A stretch of 64,000 bases of DNA, taken from contig NZ_LT629702.1 of the NCBI RefSeq assembly GCF_900103345.1, positions 62,001 to 126,000 of the forward strand. Reading direction: 5' to 3'. Positions within the stretch are counted from its first letter, which is position 1. Each line of letters opens with the position of its first letter. The notes beneath the pieces were generated by a model. It ran no database searches, was not told the origin of the DNA, and saw nothing but the letters and a program-made list of their open reading frames with translations. The stretch comes from Pseudomonas azotoformans. GTDB taxonomy: Bacteria; Pseudomonadota; Gammaproteobacteria; Pseudomonadales; Pseudomonadaceae. Shown here piece after piece: positions 1 to 8,493 of the stretch. The position numbers and the translations under genes are program-made.

Positions 1-2
1 AA

Positions 3-596
3 AATTCATCAAACGTCAGGAAGGCACTGTGGTGCGCCGAAGAGCTCGGCCTGGACTATGAAGCAATTGATGCGGGCGGGGCTTTTGGTGTGGTCGACAC
101 GCCGCAGTATCGGGCGCTGAACCCCAACGGTCGGGTGCCGATGATCGAAGACGGCGACTTTGTGCTGTGGGAGTCCAACACCATCGTGCGCTACCTCTGC
201 GCCAGGCAGGCCTCCAGCTGGTACCCGAGCGACCTGAAGGCCCGCGCCAACGCAGAAAAGTGGATGGACTGGACCACCTCCACCTTCGCCGAACCGTTCA
301 AAATCGTGTTCTGGGGCGTGTTGCGCACCCCGGCGGAAAAACAGAACTGGGACAACATCCACGCCGGTCGCCAGGCGTGTATCGATGTGCTCAAAACCGT
401 TGATGAAGCCCTGGCCACCCAGCCGTATCTGTCGGGCAGCGAGATCGGCATGGGCGATATCCCCTTGGGCAGCTTTATCTACGCCTGGTTTGAAATGCCC
501 ATCGAACGGCCTGCAATGCCCCATCTGGAGGCCTGGTATAAGCGCCTGCAGCAGCGCCCGGCCTACCGCAAAGCGGTCATGACCGCGTTGACTTAA
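3..596 (+). CDS. Glutathione S-transferase family protein, 5' end outside window
   Basis: The frame is open from the first bases and lacks its start, so the gene is cut by the window edge; 197 residues are visible. The thioredoxin-like N-terminal half has the usual GST landmarks: NPNGRVPMIEDG (cis-Pro loop) and WESNTIVRYL (the E-S pair that contacts the glutathione gamma-glutamyl group). The all-helical C-terminal half follows. It probably conjugates or reduces small electrophiles with glutathione in the cytoplasm; the substrate cannot be told. Only the first few residues should be missing, since GSTs of this class are about 205 residues long. Confidence 0.9.
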   Translation, partial: NSSNVRKALWCAEELGLDYEAIDAGGAFGVVDTPQYRALNPNGRVPMIEDGDFVLWESNTIVRYLCARQASSWYPSDLKARANAEKWMDWTTSTFAEPFKIVFWGVLRTPAEKQNWDNIHAGRQACIDVLKTVDEALATQPYLSGSEIGMGDIPLGSFIYAWFEMPIERPAMPHLEAWYKRLQQRPAYRKAVMTALT

Positions 597-628
597 TACC
601 CACTATTAATACGGGTGACTGTACTTGT

Positions 629-666
629 GCGGCGCGGGCAAGCACCATGCTTGTCATGCGCCGCCG
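629..666. repeat. Nested inverted repeat between GST and ABC genes
   Basis: The outer arms GCGGCGC (629-635) and GCGCCGC (658-664) enclose inner arms CAAGCA (639-644) and TGCTTG (648-653). No T run follows, so it is not a typical intrinsic terminator. It could stabilise the 3' end of the GST message or be a remnant of a palindromic repeat. Confidence 0.45.
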
Positions 667-730
667 TTGAACTACCTGGGCTGCGCCCTCATCTACTCTT
701 TCTATTCCCTTCTTTGGTGCGTATTCCGAT

Positions 731-1663
731 ATGAGTTCCGCTCTGTCCATCCGGCAGCTAACCAAAACCTACGGCAACGGTTTCCAGGCCCTGAGTGGTA
801 TCGATCTGGACGTTGCCGAAGGTGACTTCTTCGCCTTGCTCGGCCCCAACGGTGCCGGCAAATCCACCACCATCGGTATCCTCTCCACCCTGGTCAACAA
901 GACCAGCGGCTCGGTGAATATCTTCGGCCACGACTTGGACAAATCCCCGGCGGCGCTCAAGCGTTCCATCGGCGTGGTGCCCCAGGAATTCAACTTCAAC
1001 CAGTTCGAAAAGACCTTCGACATCGTGGTGACCCAGGCCGGCTACTACGGCATCCCGGCGAAAATCGCCAAGGAACGCGCCGAGCAGTACCTGACCCAGC
1101 TGGGCCTGTGGGACAAGCGCGATGTGCCTTCGCGTTCACTCTCCGGTGGCATGAAGCGTCGCCTGATGATCGCCCGCGCACTGGTGCACGAACCGCGCCT
1201 GTTGATTCTCGATGAGCCTACCGCTGGCGTGGACATCGAGTTGCGCCGCTCGATGTGGACCTTCCTTACCGAGCTGAACGAGAAAGGCATCACCATCATC
1301 CTCACCACCCACTACCTGGAAGAGGCTGAGCAGCTGTGCCGCAACATTGGCATCATCGACCACGGCACCATCGTCGAGAACACCAGCATGCGTAACCTGC
1401 TGGGCCAGTTGCATGTGGAAACCTTCCTGCTGGACTTGAAGAACAACCTGTCGGTGGCGCCGCAGTTGCTCGGCTACCCGAGCCGCCTGGTGGACAGCCA
1501 TACCCTGGAAGTCCAGGTGGACAAGGCCATGGGCATCACCGCGCTGTTCACCCAGTTGGCGAGTCAGAACATTGAAGTGCTGAGCCTTCGCAATAAAACC
1601 AATCGCCTTGAGGAGCTGTTCGTGTCCCTGGTTGAGAAAAATCTGTCGAAGGTGGCGGTATGA
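731..1663 (+). CDS. ABC-2 type exporter, ATP-binding subunit (YadG-like)
   Basis: This is a 310-residue cytoplasmic ATPase. Visible motifs are Walker A GPNGAGKST (about 38-46), the signature LSGGMKRR (about 137-144), Walker B LLILDEP just after it, and the H-loop TTHYLEEAE. The dipeptide-free linker and the C-terminal domain resemble YadG/CcmA-type drug or polysaccharide exporters. The stop overlaps the start of the permease by 4 bases (ATGA), so the two are co-translated. The substrate is unknown; E. coli yadGH is also uncharacterised. Confidence 0.92.
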   Translation: MSSALSIRQLTKTYGNGFQALSGIDLDVAEGDFFALLGPNGAGKSTTIGILSTLVNKTSGSVNIFGHDLDKSPAALKRSIGVVPQEFNFNQFEKTFDIVVTQAGYYGIPAKIAKERAEQYLTQLGLWDKRDVPSRSLSGGMKRRLMIARALVHEPRLLILDEPTAGVDIELRRSMWTFLTELNEKGITIILTTHYLEEAEQLCRNIGIIDHGTIVENTSMRNLLGQLHVETFLLDLKNNLSVAPQLLGYPSRLVDSHTLEVQVDKAMGITALFTQLASQNIEVLSLRNKTNRLEELFVSLVEKNLSKVAV

Positions 1664-2439
1664 GTTCCGAACTGCAACCCAACCTCGTCGCGCTGCAAAC
1701 CATCGTCTACCGCGAAGTGAAGCGCTTTACCCGGATCTGGCCGCAGACCCTGCTGCCGCCGGCGATCACCATGGTCCTGTACTTCGTGATCTTCGGTAAC
1801 CTGATCGGCCGGCAGATCGGCGACATGGGTGGCTTCACCTACATGGAGTACATCGTCCCGGGCCTGATCATGATGTCGGTGATCACCAACTCCTACGGCA
1901 ACGTGGTCTCGAGTTTCTTCGGCAGCAAGTTCCAGCGTTCCATCGAGGAACTGATGGTGTCGCCGGTGTCGCCCCATACCATCCTGATCGGCTACACCCT
2001 GGGCGGTGTGCTGCGCGGCCTGATGGTCGGCGTGATCGTGACCCTGCTGTCGCTGTTCTTCACCCACCTGCAGGTGCATCACCTTGGGGTCACCATCCTG
2101 GTGGTGGTACTGACGGCGACGATCTTTTCGCTGCTGGGCTTTATCAACGCGGTGTTTGCACGCAACTTCGATGATATCTCGATCATCCCGACCTTCGTGC
2201 TCACGCCCCTGACCTACCTGGGCGGGGTGTTCTACTCCATCACCTTGCTACCGCCGTTCTGGCAGACCGTGTCCCTGGCCAACCCGGTGCTGCACATGGT
2301 CAACGCTTTCCGCTACGGCATTTTGGGTGTGTCGGATATCAAGATCAGCGTGGCGATCACGTTCATGCTGATTGCCACCGTGGTGCTGTATATCGGTTGT
2401 GCGCGGTTGCTGGTGAGCGGGCGTGGGATGCGTACCTGA
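1660..2439 (+). CDS. ABC-2 type exporter, permease subunit (YadH-like)
   Basis: This 259-residue inner-membrane protein has about six hydrophobic segments (for example residues 25-45, 60-80, 110-130, 145-165, 170-190, 225-250). The ABC-2 membrane domain is recognisable by GLIMMSVITNSYGNVVSSFFGSK early on and by the PLTYLGGVFYS loop. The start ATG overlaps the ATPase stop. It forms the channel of the exporter energised by the upstream ATPase. A REPIN follows the gene and may protect the transcript end. Confidence 0.92.
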   Translation: MSSELQPNLVALQTIVYREVKRFTRIWPQTLLPPAITMVLYFVIFGNLIGRQIGDMGGFTYMEYIVPGLIMMSVITNSYGNVVSSFFGSKFQRSIEELMVSPVSPHTILIGYTLGGVLRGLMVGVIVTLLSLFFTHLQVHHLGVTILVVVLTATIFSLLGFINAVFARNFDDISIIPTFVLTPLTYLGGVFYSITLLPPFWQTVSLANPVLHMVNAFRYGILGVSDIKISVAITFMLIATVVLYIGCARLLVSGRGMRT

Positions 2440-2461
2440 CTCAACGGGTGTACGCGGGCAA

Positions 2462-2587
2462 AAATGTGGGAGGGGCGGTGCGACGACTCGACTTGCCCCC
2501 GATAGCGTTCTGTCAGTCATTCATGCACTGACTGATCCACTGCTATCGGGGGGCAAGTCGAGTCGTCGCACCGCCCCTCCCACATTT
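2462..2587. repeat. REPIN, long-arm variant
   Basis: This is an inverted pair of roughly 42-base arms. Each arm starts with the usual REP tip (aaatgtgggaggggc) but carries an inserted segment, GGTGCGACGACTCGACTT, before CCCCCGAT. The right arm is the exact complement of that segment. The same long form occurs at 46205-46329 with paired substitutions in both arms. It lies between convergent genes (ABC permease and tetR). Confidence 0.88.
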
Positions 2588-2601
2588 GTATTGGCGTAAC
2601 G

Positions 2602-3141
2602 TCAGGAATTGAGTGCCAGCTCGATCAGCCCGTGCAGCTCTTCAACCGTCAGCGGCGTGGTCGAGAACAGAATGCGAAACACTGTCGGCGCTGCGATAAG
2701 GTTGATCAAGTGGTCCACGCTCGGCGGGTTGCTGTCGGGATAGCGCTCGACAATCGCCTGAAACTGCCCGCTCAGAATGCTCACGCAATACCCCGGCGTG
2801 ATCATGCACTGCAGGTCGCGCATCATGTTGCGCCCCGGTTCAGAACTCATTTCATCCAGGTATTGCTCGGCCCAGGCCTGCAAATCGCCGCGCAAGCTGC
2901 CGGTATTGGCCGGCTCGCTGTCAGGGCGCATGCGTGCCAGGGCCACATCCGCGAGCAGCACGGAGAGGTCGCCCCAGCGCCGGTAAATGGTGGAGGGCGT
3001 GACACCCGCACGCGCAGCAATCATCGGCACGGTGACGCTGGAGCGCTCATGGGTTTCCAGCAGTTCGCGCACTGCGTTGTGCACTGATTCTTGGACCCGG
3101 GCACTGCGGCCCCCCGGGCGAAGGCCTTCTTTAATCGCCAT
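2602..3141 (-). CDS. TetR family transcriptional repressor
   Basis: This 179-residue DNA-binding protein has a TetR_N helix-turn-helix near residues 36-57 (SVTVPMIAARAGVTPSTIYRRWG), followed by a ligand-binding C-terminal domain of the TetR_C_11/16 type. It is divergent from an MFS gene 91 bases away, the normal arrangement for a repressor of an efflux pump. The shared promoter region holds an inverted repeat at 3200-3218 that could be its operator. The ligand is unknown. Confidence 0.88.
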   Translation of the reverse strand: MAIKEGLRPGGRSARVQESVHNAVRELLETHERSSVTVPMIAARAGVTPSTIYRRWGDLSVLLADVALARMRPDSEPANTGSLRGDLQAWAEQYLDEMSSEPGRNMMRDLQCMITPGYCVSILSGQFQAIVERYPDSNPPSVDHLINLIAAPTVFRILFSTTPLTVEELHGLIELALNS

Positions 3142-3199
3142 GCTGGTGACCTTAACACAAAGAATTTGCTTTAAGCGCTGGTCGGTAGCACACTCGGCA

Positions 3200-3218
3200 A
3201 AAGCAAAATATTAGCTTT
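3200..3218. promoter_or_regulatory. Candidate TetR operator
   Basis: Inverted repeat AAAGC-N9-GCTTT with an A/T-rich centre, 14 bases upstream of the MFS start. A related TTTGCTTT at 3165-3172 is inverted relative to AAAGCAAA at 3200-3207. Spacing and position suit a repressor site; this is inference from symmetry only. Confidence 0.4.
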
Positions 3219-3232
3219 AGCGGAGCGTGCGT

Positions 3233-4426
3233 ATGTCCAGTCCTGTTTCTCATCGTTCCAGCCTGGTGTTCCTCGCGATCACCTTGCTGACCTTCCTGGC
3301 CGCTTCGAGTGCGCCGACGCCGTTGTACCACCTGTATCAGGAGGGCCTGCATTTTTCGGCAGGCATGCTCACGCTGATCTTCGGGGTCTACGCCCTGAGC
3401 CTGCTGGCGGCGCTGCTGACCGTCGGCTCATTGTCGGACCACCTGGGGCGCAAGCCGGTGATTTTTACTGCGCTGCTCCTGAATATGTTGGCGATGTTGC
3501 TGTTTATCAATGAAGGCAGCGTGGCCTGGTTGATTGCCGCCCGTACCCTGCAAGGCTTTGCCACCGGCATGGCCACCGCCGTGCTGGGCGCGGCATTGCT
3601 CGACACCGACCGCCAGCAGGGCCCGCTGGTCAACAGCGTGGCGCCGCTTTTGGGCATGGCCTGCGGGGCGATGGGCAGCAGTCTGCTGGTGGAATTCGCG
3701 CCATTGCCGACCCAATTGATCTACTGGGCGCTGCTGGCCTTGATGCTGTTGCAGGCCCTCTACGTATGGCGTTTGCCGGAGACAGTGAGCCGCATCCCCG
3801 GTGCACTGGCGTCGCTGCGCCCGACGTTGCACGTACCGCCCCAGGCGCGCCGGGCGTTGTGGCTGTCGTTGCCGGTGGATATCGCCGTCTGGGCAATGGG
3901 CGGGTTCTATTTATCCCTGGCACCCTCGCTGGTGCGCGCAGCCACCGGCTCCACCTCCAACCTGATCGGTGGCGGCCTGGTGGCCGTGCTGACCCTGAGC
4001 GGCGCGCTGATGATCTTTACCCTGCGCAATCGTCCGGCCGACAAGGTGCTGCGTCTGGGCGCCGGCTTGCTTGCCATCGGCGTGACGCTGATCCTCACCG
4101 CCGTGCACAGCGCCAGCCTGCCACTGTTCTTCATCGCCACCCTGATCGCCGGCAGCGGCTTTGGTGCGGGCTTTCTCGGCGCCTTGCGCAGTGTGGTGCC
4201 ACTGGCCTTGCCCCATGAGCGCGCTGGGCTGATGTCGGCGTTCTATGTGCTGAGCTACCTGGCGTTCTGCTTGCCTTCGTTGTTGGCGGGCAACCTGATT
4301 CGCAGCTTTGGCCTGATCGCCACCACCGACGGCTACGGTGCGGTCCTTATCCTGCTGGCCCTCGGTGCGCTGGTTGCGTTGCTGCTGCAGGATTCGGCGC
4401 GGGTGAGGGCGACGACCGGCGGCTGA
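3233..4426 (+). CDS. MFS transporter
   Basis: A 397-residue inner-membrane protein with about 12 hydrophobic helices. The MFS loop 2-3 motif is present as GSLSDHLGRKP near residue 65. ATG at 3233 is chosen over GTG at 3227 because the GGAG at 3222-3225 is 7 bases upstream of the ATG and only 1 base from the GTG. Control by the divergent TetR repressor is likely. The family is proton-coupled drug or metabolite efflux; the substrate cannot be inferred. Confidence 0.88.
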   Translation: MSSPVSHRSSLVFLAITLLTFLAASSAPTPLYHLYQEGLHFSAGMLTLIFGVYALSLLAALLTVGSLSDHLGRKPVIFTALLLNMLAMLLFINEGSVAWLIAARTLQGFATGMATAVLGAALLDTDRQQGPLVNSVAPLLGMACGAMGSSLLVEFAPLPTQLIYWALLALMLLQALYVWRLPETVSRIPGALASLRPTLHVPPQARRALWLSLPVDIAVWAMGGFYLSLAPSLVRAATGSTSNLIGGGLVAVLTLSGALMIFTLRNRPADKVLRLGAGLLAIGVTLILTAVHSASLPLFFIATLIAGSGFGAGFLGALRSVVPLALPHERAGLMSAFYVLSYLAFCLPSLLAGNLIRSFGLIATTDGYGAVLILLALGALVALLLQDSARVRATTGG

Positions 4427-4470
4427 TGGGTAATAATCGATGCCCGAATTCGCCTGATCGAGATTCAAGC

Positions 4471-4782
4471 ATGAAGATCATCCGCAGCAAGGACTTCACC
4501 GGCAGTCGCGCCTGGGAGGCGCTGGATATTGCCAACATGAAGGGCATCACCACGCGCCTGCACTGGACCGACCAGCCTTACCGCTGGCACATCAATGACG
4601 GTGAAGAAGTGTTTGTGGTGCTGGATGGTCGTGTGCAGATGCACTACCGCGACAATGGTTTCGAACAGGTGGCGGAGCTGGAAGTCGGCGACATCTTCTA
4701 CGCCAGTGTCGGCACCGAGCATGTGGCCCATCCCCAAGGCCCGGCGCGCATTCTGGTGATCGAATGCGAAGGCAGCGTTTGA
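4471..4782 (+). CDS. Small cupin-domain protein
   Basis: A 103-residue single-domain cupin. The motif 1 region reads HWTDQPYRWHINDGEEVFVVLDG, with HINDGEE in the place of the metal-binding H-x-H-x4-E and one His replaced. Motif 2 is GDIFYASVGTEHVAHP. The start at 4471 matches the usual N-terminus of such proteins (MKII). An in-frame ATG at 4426 overlapping the MFS stop would add 15 residues of unlikely sequence. The function of this family is not known to me. Confidence 0.8.
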   Translation: MKIIRSKDFTGSRAWEALDIANMKGITTRLHWTDQPYRWHINDGEEVFVVLDGRVQMHYRDNGFEQVAELEVGDIFYASVGTEHVAHPQGPARILVIECEGSV

Positions 4783-4889
4783 CGCTATATCGGCAAAACA
4801 GATAACTGTTAGAGATATTACCCGTTATATCGATATTCGATCAGGTTCTATGATGGCCTCAACCTCATACGAGAAAGAGGAGCGTCATC

Positions 4890-6038
4890 ATGCCCTGCTC
4901 GAATACCCTCAGCTACAAACCCTTCAGTCACCTGGCCCGTCCACGGGAAGTGATTCGCCAGTTCACCCCCAACTGGTTCGCCGCGACCATGGGCACCGGC
5001 GTGCTGGCGCTGGCCCTGGCGCAACTGCCGGTCAACCTGCCAGGTTTGCACGCCATCGCCGAAGCGCTGTGGTTTTTTACCATCGGCCTGTTTGTGTTGT
5101 TCAGCGTGCTGTATGCGGCCCGTTGGGTGATGTTCTTCCACGAGGCGCGGCGGATTTTCGGGCACTCCACCGTGTCGATGTTCTTCGGCACCATCCCCAT
5201 GGGCCTTGCGACGATTCTCAATGGCTTGCTGCTGTTCGGGTTGCCGCGTTGGGGCAGCGATGTGATACCGCTGGCCGAGGCCTTGTGGTGGCTGGACGTG
5301 GCCATGGCCCTGGCCTGCGGCGTGCTCATCCCGTTCATGATGTTTACCCGCCAGGAACACAGCATCGACCAGATGACCGCCGTGTGGCTGTTGCCCGTGG
5401 TCGCCGCCGAAGTCGCCGCCGCCAGCGGTGGCCTGCTGGCGCCGCACCTGGCAGACGCGCATTCGCAACTGGTGATGCTGGTGACCAGCTACGTGCTGTG
5501 GGCGTTTTCCCTGCCGGTGGCGTTCAGCATCTTGACCATCCTGATGCTGCGCATGGCGTTGCACAAACTGCCCCACGCCAATATGGCCGCGTCGAGCTGG
5601 CTGGCCCTGGGGCCTATCGGCACCGGTGCATTGGGCATGTTGCTGCTGGGCGGCGATGCGCCGGCGATCTTCGCGGCCAATGGCTTGCCGGGCGTGGGTG
5701 ACATGGCCAACGGCCTGGGGCTGGTGGCCGGTATCACGCTGTGGGGCTTCGGCCTGTGGTGGATGCTGATCGCCGTGTTGATCACCTTGCGCTACTTGCG
5801 CGCAGGCATCCCGTTCAACCTGGGCTGGTGGGGCTTCACCTTTCCGTTGGGGGTGTATGCGCTGGCCACGTTGAAGTTGGCGAGCCTGTTGCACCTGGGT
5901 TTCTTCAGCGTATTCGGCAGTGTGCTGGTGGTGGCGTTGGCGCTGATGTGGCTGATCGTTGCCAGGCGCACGGTGCAGGGCGCCTATAAAGGTGAGCTTT
6001 TTGTTTCGCCATGCATTGCGGGACTAGGGAATAAGTAA
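4890..6038 (+). CDS. TDT family transporter (SLAC1/TehA fold)
   Basis: A 382-residue inner-membrane protein with about ten transmembrane helices. It has the family N-terminus, FTPNWFAATMGTGVLALAL, which forms the first pore helix. TDT members include TehA, the yeast sulfite pump Ssu1, malate uptake proteins and plant SLAC1 anion channels. An anion substrate is expected but its identity is open. A strong ribosome site (aaagaggag) precedes the ATG. A hairpin without a T run (6056-6081) follows. Confidence 0.85.
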   Translation: MPCSNTLSYKPFSHLARPREVIRQFTPNWFAATMGTGVLALALAQLPVNLPGLHAIAEALWFFTIGLFVLFSVLYAARWVMFFHEARRIFGHSTVSMFFGTIPMGLATILNGLLLFGLPRWGSDVIPLAEALWWLDVAMALACGVLIPFMMFTRQEHSIDQMTAVWLLPVVAAEVAAASGGLLAPHLADAHSQLVMLVTSYVLWAFSLPVAFSILTILMLRMALHKLPHANMAASSWLALGPIGTGALGMLLLGGDAPAIFAANGLPGVGDMANGLGLVAGITLWGFGLWWMLIAVLITLRYLRAGIPFNLGWWGFTFPLGVYALATLKLASLLHLGFFSVFGSVLVVALALMWLIVARRTVQGAYKGELFVSPCIAGLGNK

Positions 6039-6055
6039 GCGGAGTTAGGTAAAGT

Positions 6056-6081
6056 CGTGGCCTGATAACTATTAGGCCACG
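6056..6081. repeat. Hairpin between TDT and LplT-PlsC genes
   Basis: A perfect 8-bp inverted repeat, CGTGGCCT (6056-6063) and AGGCCACG (6074-6081), ends 14 bases before the ATG of the next gene. It has no T tract. It could be a weak terminator or a leader structure. Confidence 0.4.
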
Positions 6082-6095
6082 CAGGAACACGGACG

Positions 6096-7964
6096 ATGAG
6101 CCACCCCTCGCAATTCACCTTGCTGCGCACACGGCGTTTCCTGCCGTTTTTCATCACCCAGTTGCTGGGCGCGTTCAACGACAACATCTTCAAGCAATCG
6201 CTGATCCTCGCCATTCTCTACAAGCTCACTATCGAGGGCGACCGCTCGATCTGGGTCAACCTCTGTGCCTTGCTGTTTATCCTGCCATTCTTTCTGTTCT
6301 CGGCGCTGGCCGGGCAGTTTGGCGAGAAATTCAACAAGGACGCGTTGATCCGCGCGATCAAGATCGGCGAGATCGTGATCATGGCCGTGGGTGCCACCGG
6401 CTTCCTGACCAACCATCTGGAATTGATGCTGCTGGCGCTGTTTGCCATGGGCACCCACTCGGCGTTGTTCGGCCCGGTGAAGTATTCGATCATGCCCCAG
6501 GCTCTGCATGAAGATGAGCTGGTGGGCGGCAACGGCCTGGTGGAAATGGGCACGTTCCTGGCGATCCTGGCCGGCACCATTGGCGCCGGGATCATGATGT
6601 CGTCCACCCATTACGCGCCGGTGGTGGCCGTGGCGATTGTCGGCGTGGCGGTGTTGGGTTACCTGGCCAGTCGCAGTATTCCGCGGGCGGCGGCGTCGAC
6701 CCCGGGGCTGCGCCTGAACTGGAACATCTTCAGCGAATCCTGGGCCACCCTGCGCCTGGGCCTGGGGCAGACGCCGGCCGTGTCGCGTTCCATTGTCGGT
6801 AACTCGTGGTTCTGGTTTGTCGGTGCGATCTACCTCACGCAGATCCCGGCCTACGCCAAGGAATGGTTGTACGGCGACGAGACCGTGGTGACGCTGATCC
6901 TGACGGTGTTCTCTGTCGGCATCGCACTGGGCTCGATGCTTTGCGAAAAGCTGTCCGGGCGCAAGGTGGAAATCGGCCTGGTGCCGTTCGGCTCATTCGG
7001 CCTGACCGTGTTCGGCCTGTTGCTGTGGTGGCACTCCGGCGGCTTCCCACAGAACGTGCAGGCCAACGACTGGCTCGCCGTGCTCAGCTACGGCCAGGCC
7101 TGGTGGGTGCTGTTCGATATCCTTGGCCTGGGCGTTTTCGGCGGCTTCTATATCGTGCCGCTGTATGCGTTGATCCAGTCGCGCACCGCCGAGAACGAAC
7201 GCGCGCGCGTCATCGCGGCCAACAACATTCTCAATGCGCTGTTCATGGTGGTCTCGGCGATCGTGTCGATCCTGCTGCTGAGCGTGGCCAAGCTGTCGAT
7301 TCCCGAGCTGTTCCTGGTGGTGTCGTTGCTCAATGTCGCGGTCAACGCCTACATCTTCAAGATCGTCCCCGAGTTCACCATGCGTTTCATGATCTGGCTG
7401 CTCAGCCATTCCATGTACCGTGTGGAGCACCGCAACCTGGAGGCGATTCCGGATGAAGGCGCGGCGTTGCTGGTGTGCAACCATGTGTCGTTTGTCGACG
7501 CGCTGTTGATCGGCGGCGCGGTGCGTCGGCCGATTCGCTTTGTCACGTACTACAAGATCTACCGCTTGCCGGTGCTCAACTTTATCTTCCGTACCGCCGG
7601 GGCGATTCCGATTGCGGGGCGTCACGAAGATATCCAGATCTACGAAAAAGCCTTCACACGCATTGCGCAGTACCTGAAGGAAGGGGAATTGGTGTGCATC
7701 TTCCCCGAAGGCAAGTTGACCGCCGATGGCGAGATGAACGAATTCCGCGGTGGCGTGACGCGTATTCTGGAAGAGACGGCGGTGCCGGTGATTCCGATGG
7801 CGTTGCAGGGGTTGTGGGGGAGTTTCTTCAGCCGCGATCCGAAAAAGGGCTTCTTCCATCGCATCTGGTCGCGGGTGGTGTTGGTGGCGGGGGGGCCGGT
7901 GGAGGAGCCGACGCCTGCGAGGTTGCAAGAGGTGGTAGGCGGGTTGCGAGGGAATGTCAGGTAG
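6096..7964 (+). CDS. Fused LplT-like MFS flippase and PlsC acyltransferase
   Basis: A 622-residue membrane protein. Residues 1 to about 420 form an MFS domain like the lysophospholipid flippase LplT (QLLGAFNDNIFKQ near the N-terminus). Residues about 440-620 are a glycerolipid acyltransferase with HVSFVD (the HX4D catalytic motif) and FPEGKLT. Together they would bring lysophospholipids to the inner leaflet and re-acylate them. The acyl-ACP synthetase domain present in E. coli Aas is absent, so the acyl donor must come from elsewhere. A REPIN follows the stop. Confidence 0.87.
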   Translation: MSHPSQFTLLRTRRFLPFFITQLLGAFNDNIFKQSLILAILYKLTIEGDRSIWVNLCALLFILPFFLFSALAGQFGEKFNKDALIRAIKIGEIVIMAVGATGFLTNHLELMLLALFAMGTHSALFGPVKYSIMPQALHEDELVGGNGLVEMGTFLAILAGTIGAGIMMSSTHYAPVVAVAIVGVAVLGYLASRSIPRAAASTPGLRLNWNIFSESWATLRLGLGQTPAVSRSIVGNSWFWFVGAIYLTQIPAYAKEWLYGDETVVTLILTVFSVGIALGSMLCEKLSGRKVEIGLVPFGSFGLTVFGLLLWWHSGGFPQNVQANDWLAVLSYGQAWWVLFDILGLGVFGGFYIVPLYALIQSRTAENERARVIAANNILNALFMVVSAIVSILLLSVAKLSIPELFLVVSLLNVAVNAYIFKIVPEFTMRFMIWLLSHSMYRVEHRNLEAIPDEGAALLVCNHVSFVDALLIGGAVRRPIRFVTYYKIYRLPVLNFIFRTAGAIPIAGRHEDIQIYEKAFTRIAQYLKEGELVCIFPEGKLTADGEMNEFRGGVTRILEETAVPVIPMALQGLWGSFFSRDPKKGFFHRIWSRVVLVAGGPVEEPTPARLQEVVGGLRGNVR

Positions 7965-7987
7965 TTTTGGTTTTGGCTGTACCGGCC

Positions 7988-8063
7988 CTATCGGGGGCAA
8001 GCCCCCTCCCACATTTTGACTGTGTTCACAAATCAAAGGTGGGAGGGAGCTTGCCCCCGATGA
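7988..8063. repeat. REPIN (REP doublet)
   Basis: Two REP copies in inverted orientation, about 7989-8013 and 8039-8063, separated by a 25-base spacer. The right arm has one G-to-A difference (GGGAGGGAGC). It lies between convergent genes. Confidence 0.88.
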
Positions 8064-8073
8064 CGGTAGTGGC

Positions 8074-8388
8074 TCAGGTGCTGATCTTGAGGCCAATCAG
8101 CCCACAGATGATCAACGCCACACTGGCCAACCGGAACAGCGCCATGGACTCCCCAAACAGGATGATCCCCGCAATCACGGTGCCCACGGCGCCCACGCCG
8201 GTCCATATGGCGTAGGCCGTGCCCAGCGGCAGTTCCTTCATGGCCAGCCCCAGCAGGCCGAGGCTGATGGCCATGGCGGCGATTGTCAGCGCAGTAGGCA
8301 GTGGCTTGCTGAAACCGTCGGTGTACTTCAGGCCGACGGCCCAGCCGACTTCAAACAGACCCGCAAAAAACAGAATGACCCAGGACAT
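8074..8388 (-). CDS. sugE: Guanidinium exporter, SMR family (SugE/Gdx)
   Basis: A 104-residue, four-helix small multidrug resistance protein. The conserved Glu of helix 1 is in [20 protein letters not shown] (about residue 13), where it alternately binds substrate and protons. The Gdx/SugE subtype is indicated by KYTDGF and by [14 protein letters not shown], and independently by the guanidine-II riboswitch upstream. The AGGAGG at 8394-8399 is placed ideally for the ATG. The protein forms an antiparallel dimer in the inner membrane. Confidence 0.95.
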   Translation of the reverse strand: MSWVILFFAGLFEVGWAVGLKYTDGFSKPLPTALTIAAMAISLGLLGLAMKELPLGTAYAIWTGVGAVGTVIAGIILFGESMALFRLASVALIICGLIGLKIST

Positions 8389-8408
8389 GATGACCTCCTA
8401 ACGTTAGG

Positions 8409-8460
8409 TGGGGTCGTCCCCGGATTAGGCGCTTGAAGCGTCGCAGGGTCGTCCCCGCGA
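8409..8460 (-). promoter_or_regulatory. Guanidine-II riboswitch (mini-ykkC) controlling sugE
   Basis: Read on the minus strand, two hairpins carry identical ACGA tetraloops, the hallmark of mini-ykkC (consensus ACGR). Hairpin 1 (8442-8459) has a 7-bp stem, CGCGGGG/CCCUGCG. Hairpin 2 (8410-8421) has a GGGG/CCCC stem. They are 20 bases apart, and the second is followed by ACCTAACGTTAGGAGGT, in which ACCTAA can pair with the bases just before and within the AGGAGG site. Guanidinium binding to the loops would expose the ribosome site, giving translational activation. Confidence 0.93.
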
Positions 8461-8493
8461 AGCTCGGTAGAGTGCCGAAAAGTGCCCGGCTGA

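Noticed and set aside
4848..5894. 348-codon antisense frame opposite the TDT transporter
   Set aside because: His/Gln-rich shadow of a membrane protein gene; no independent support.
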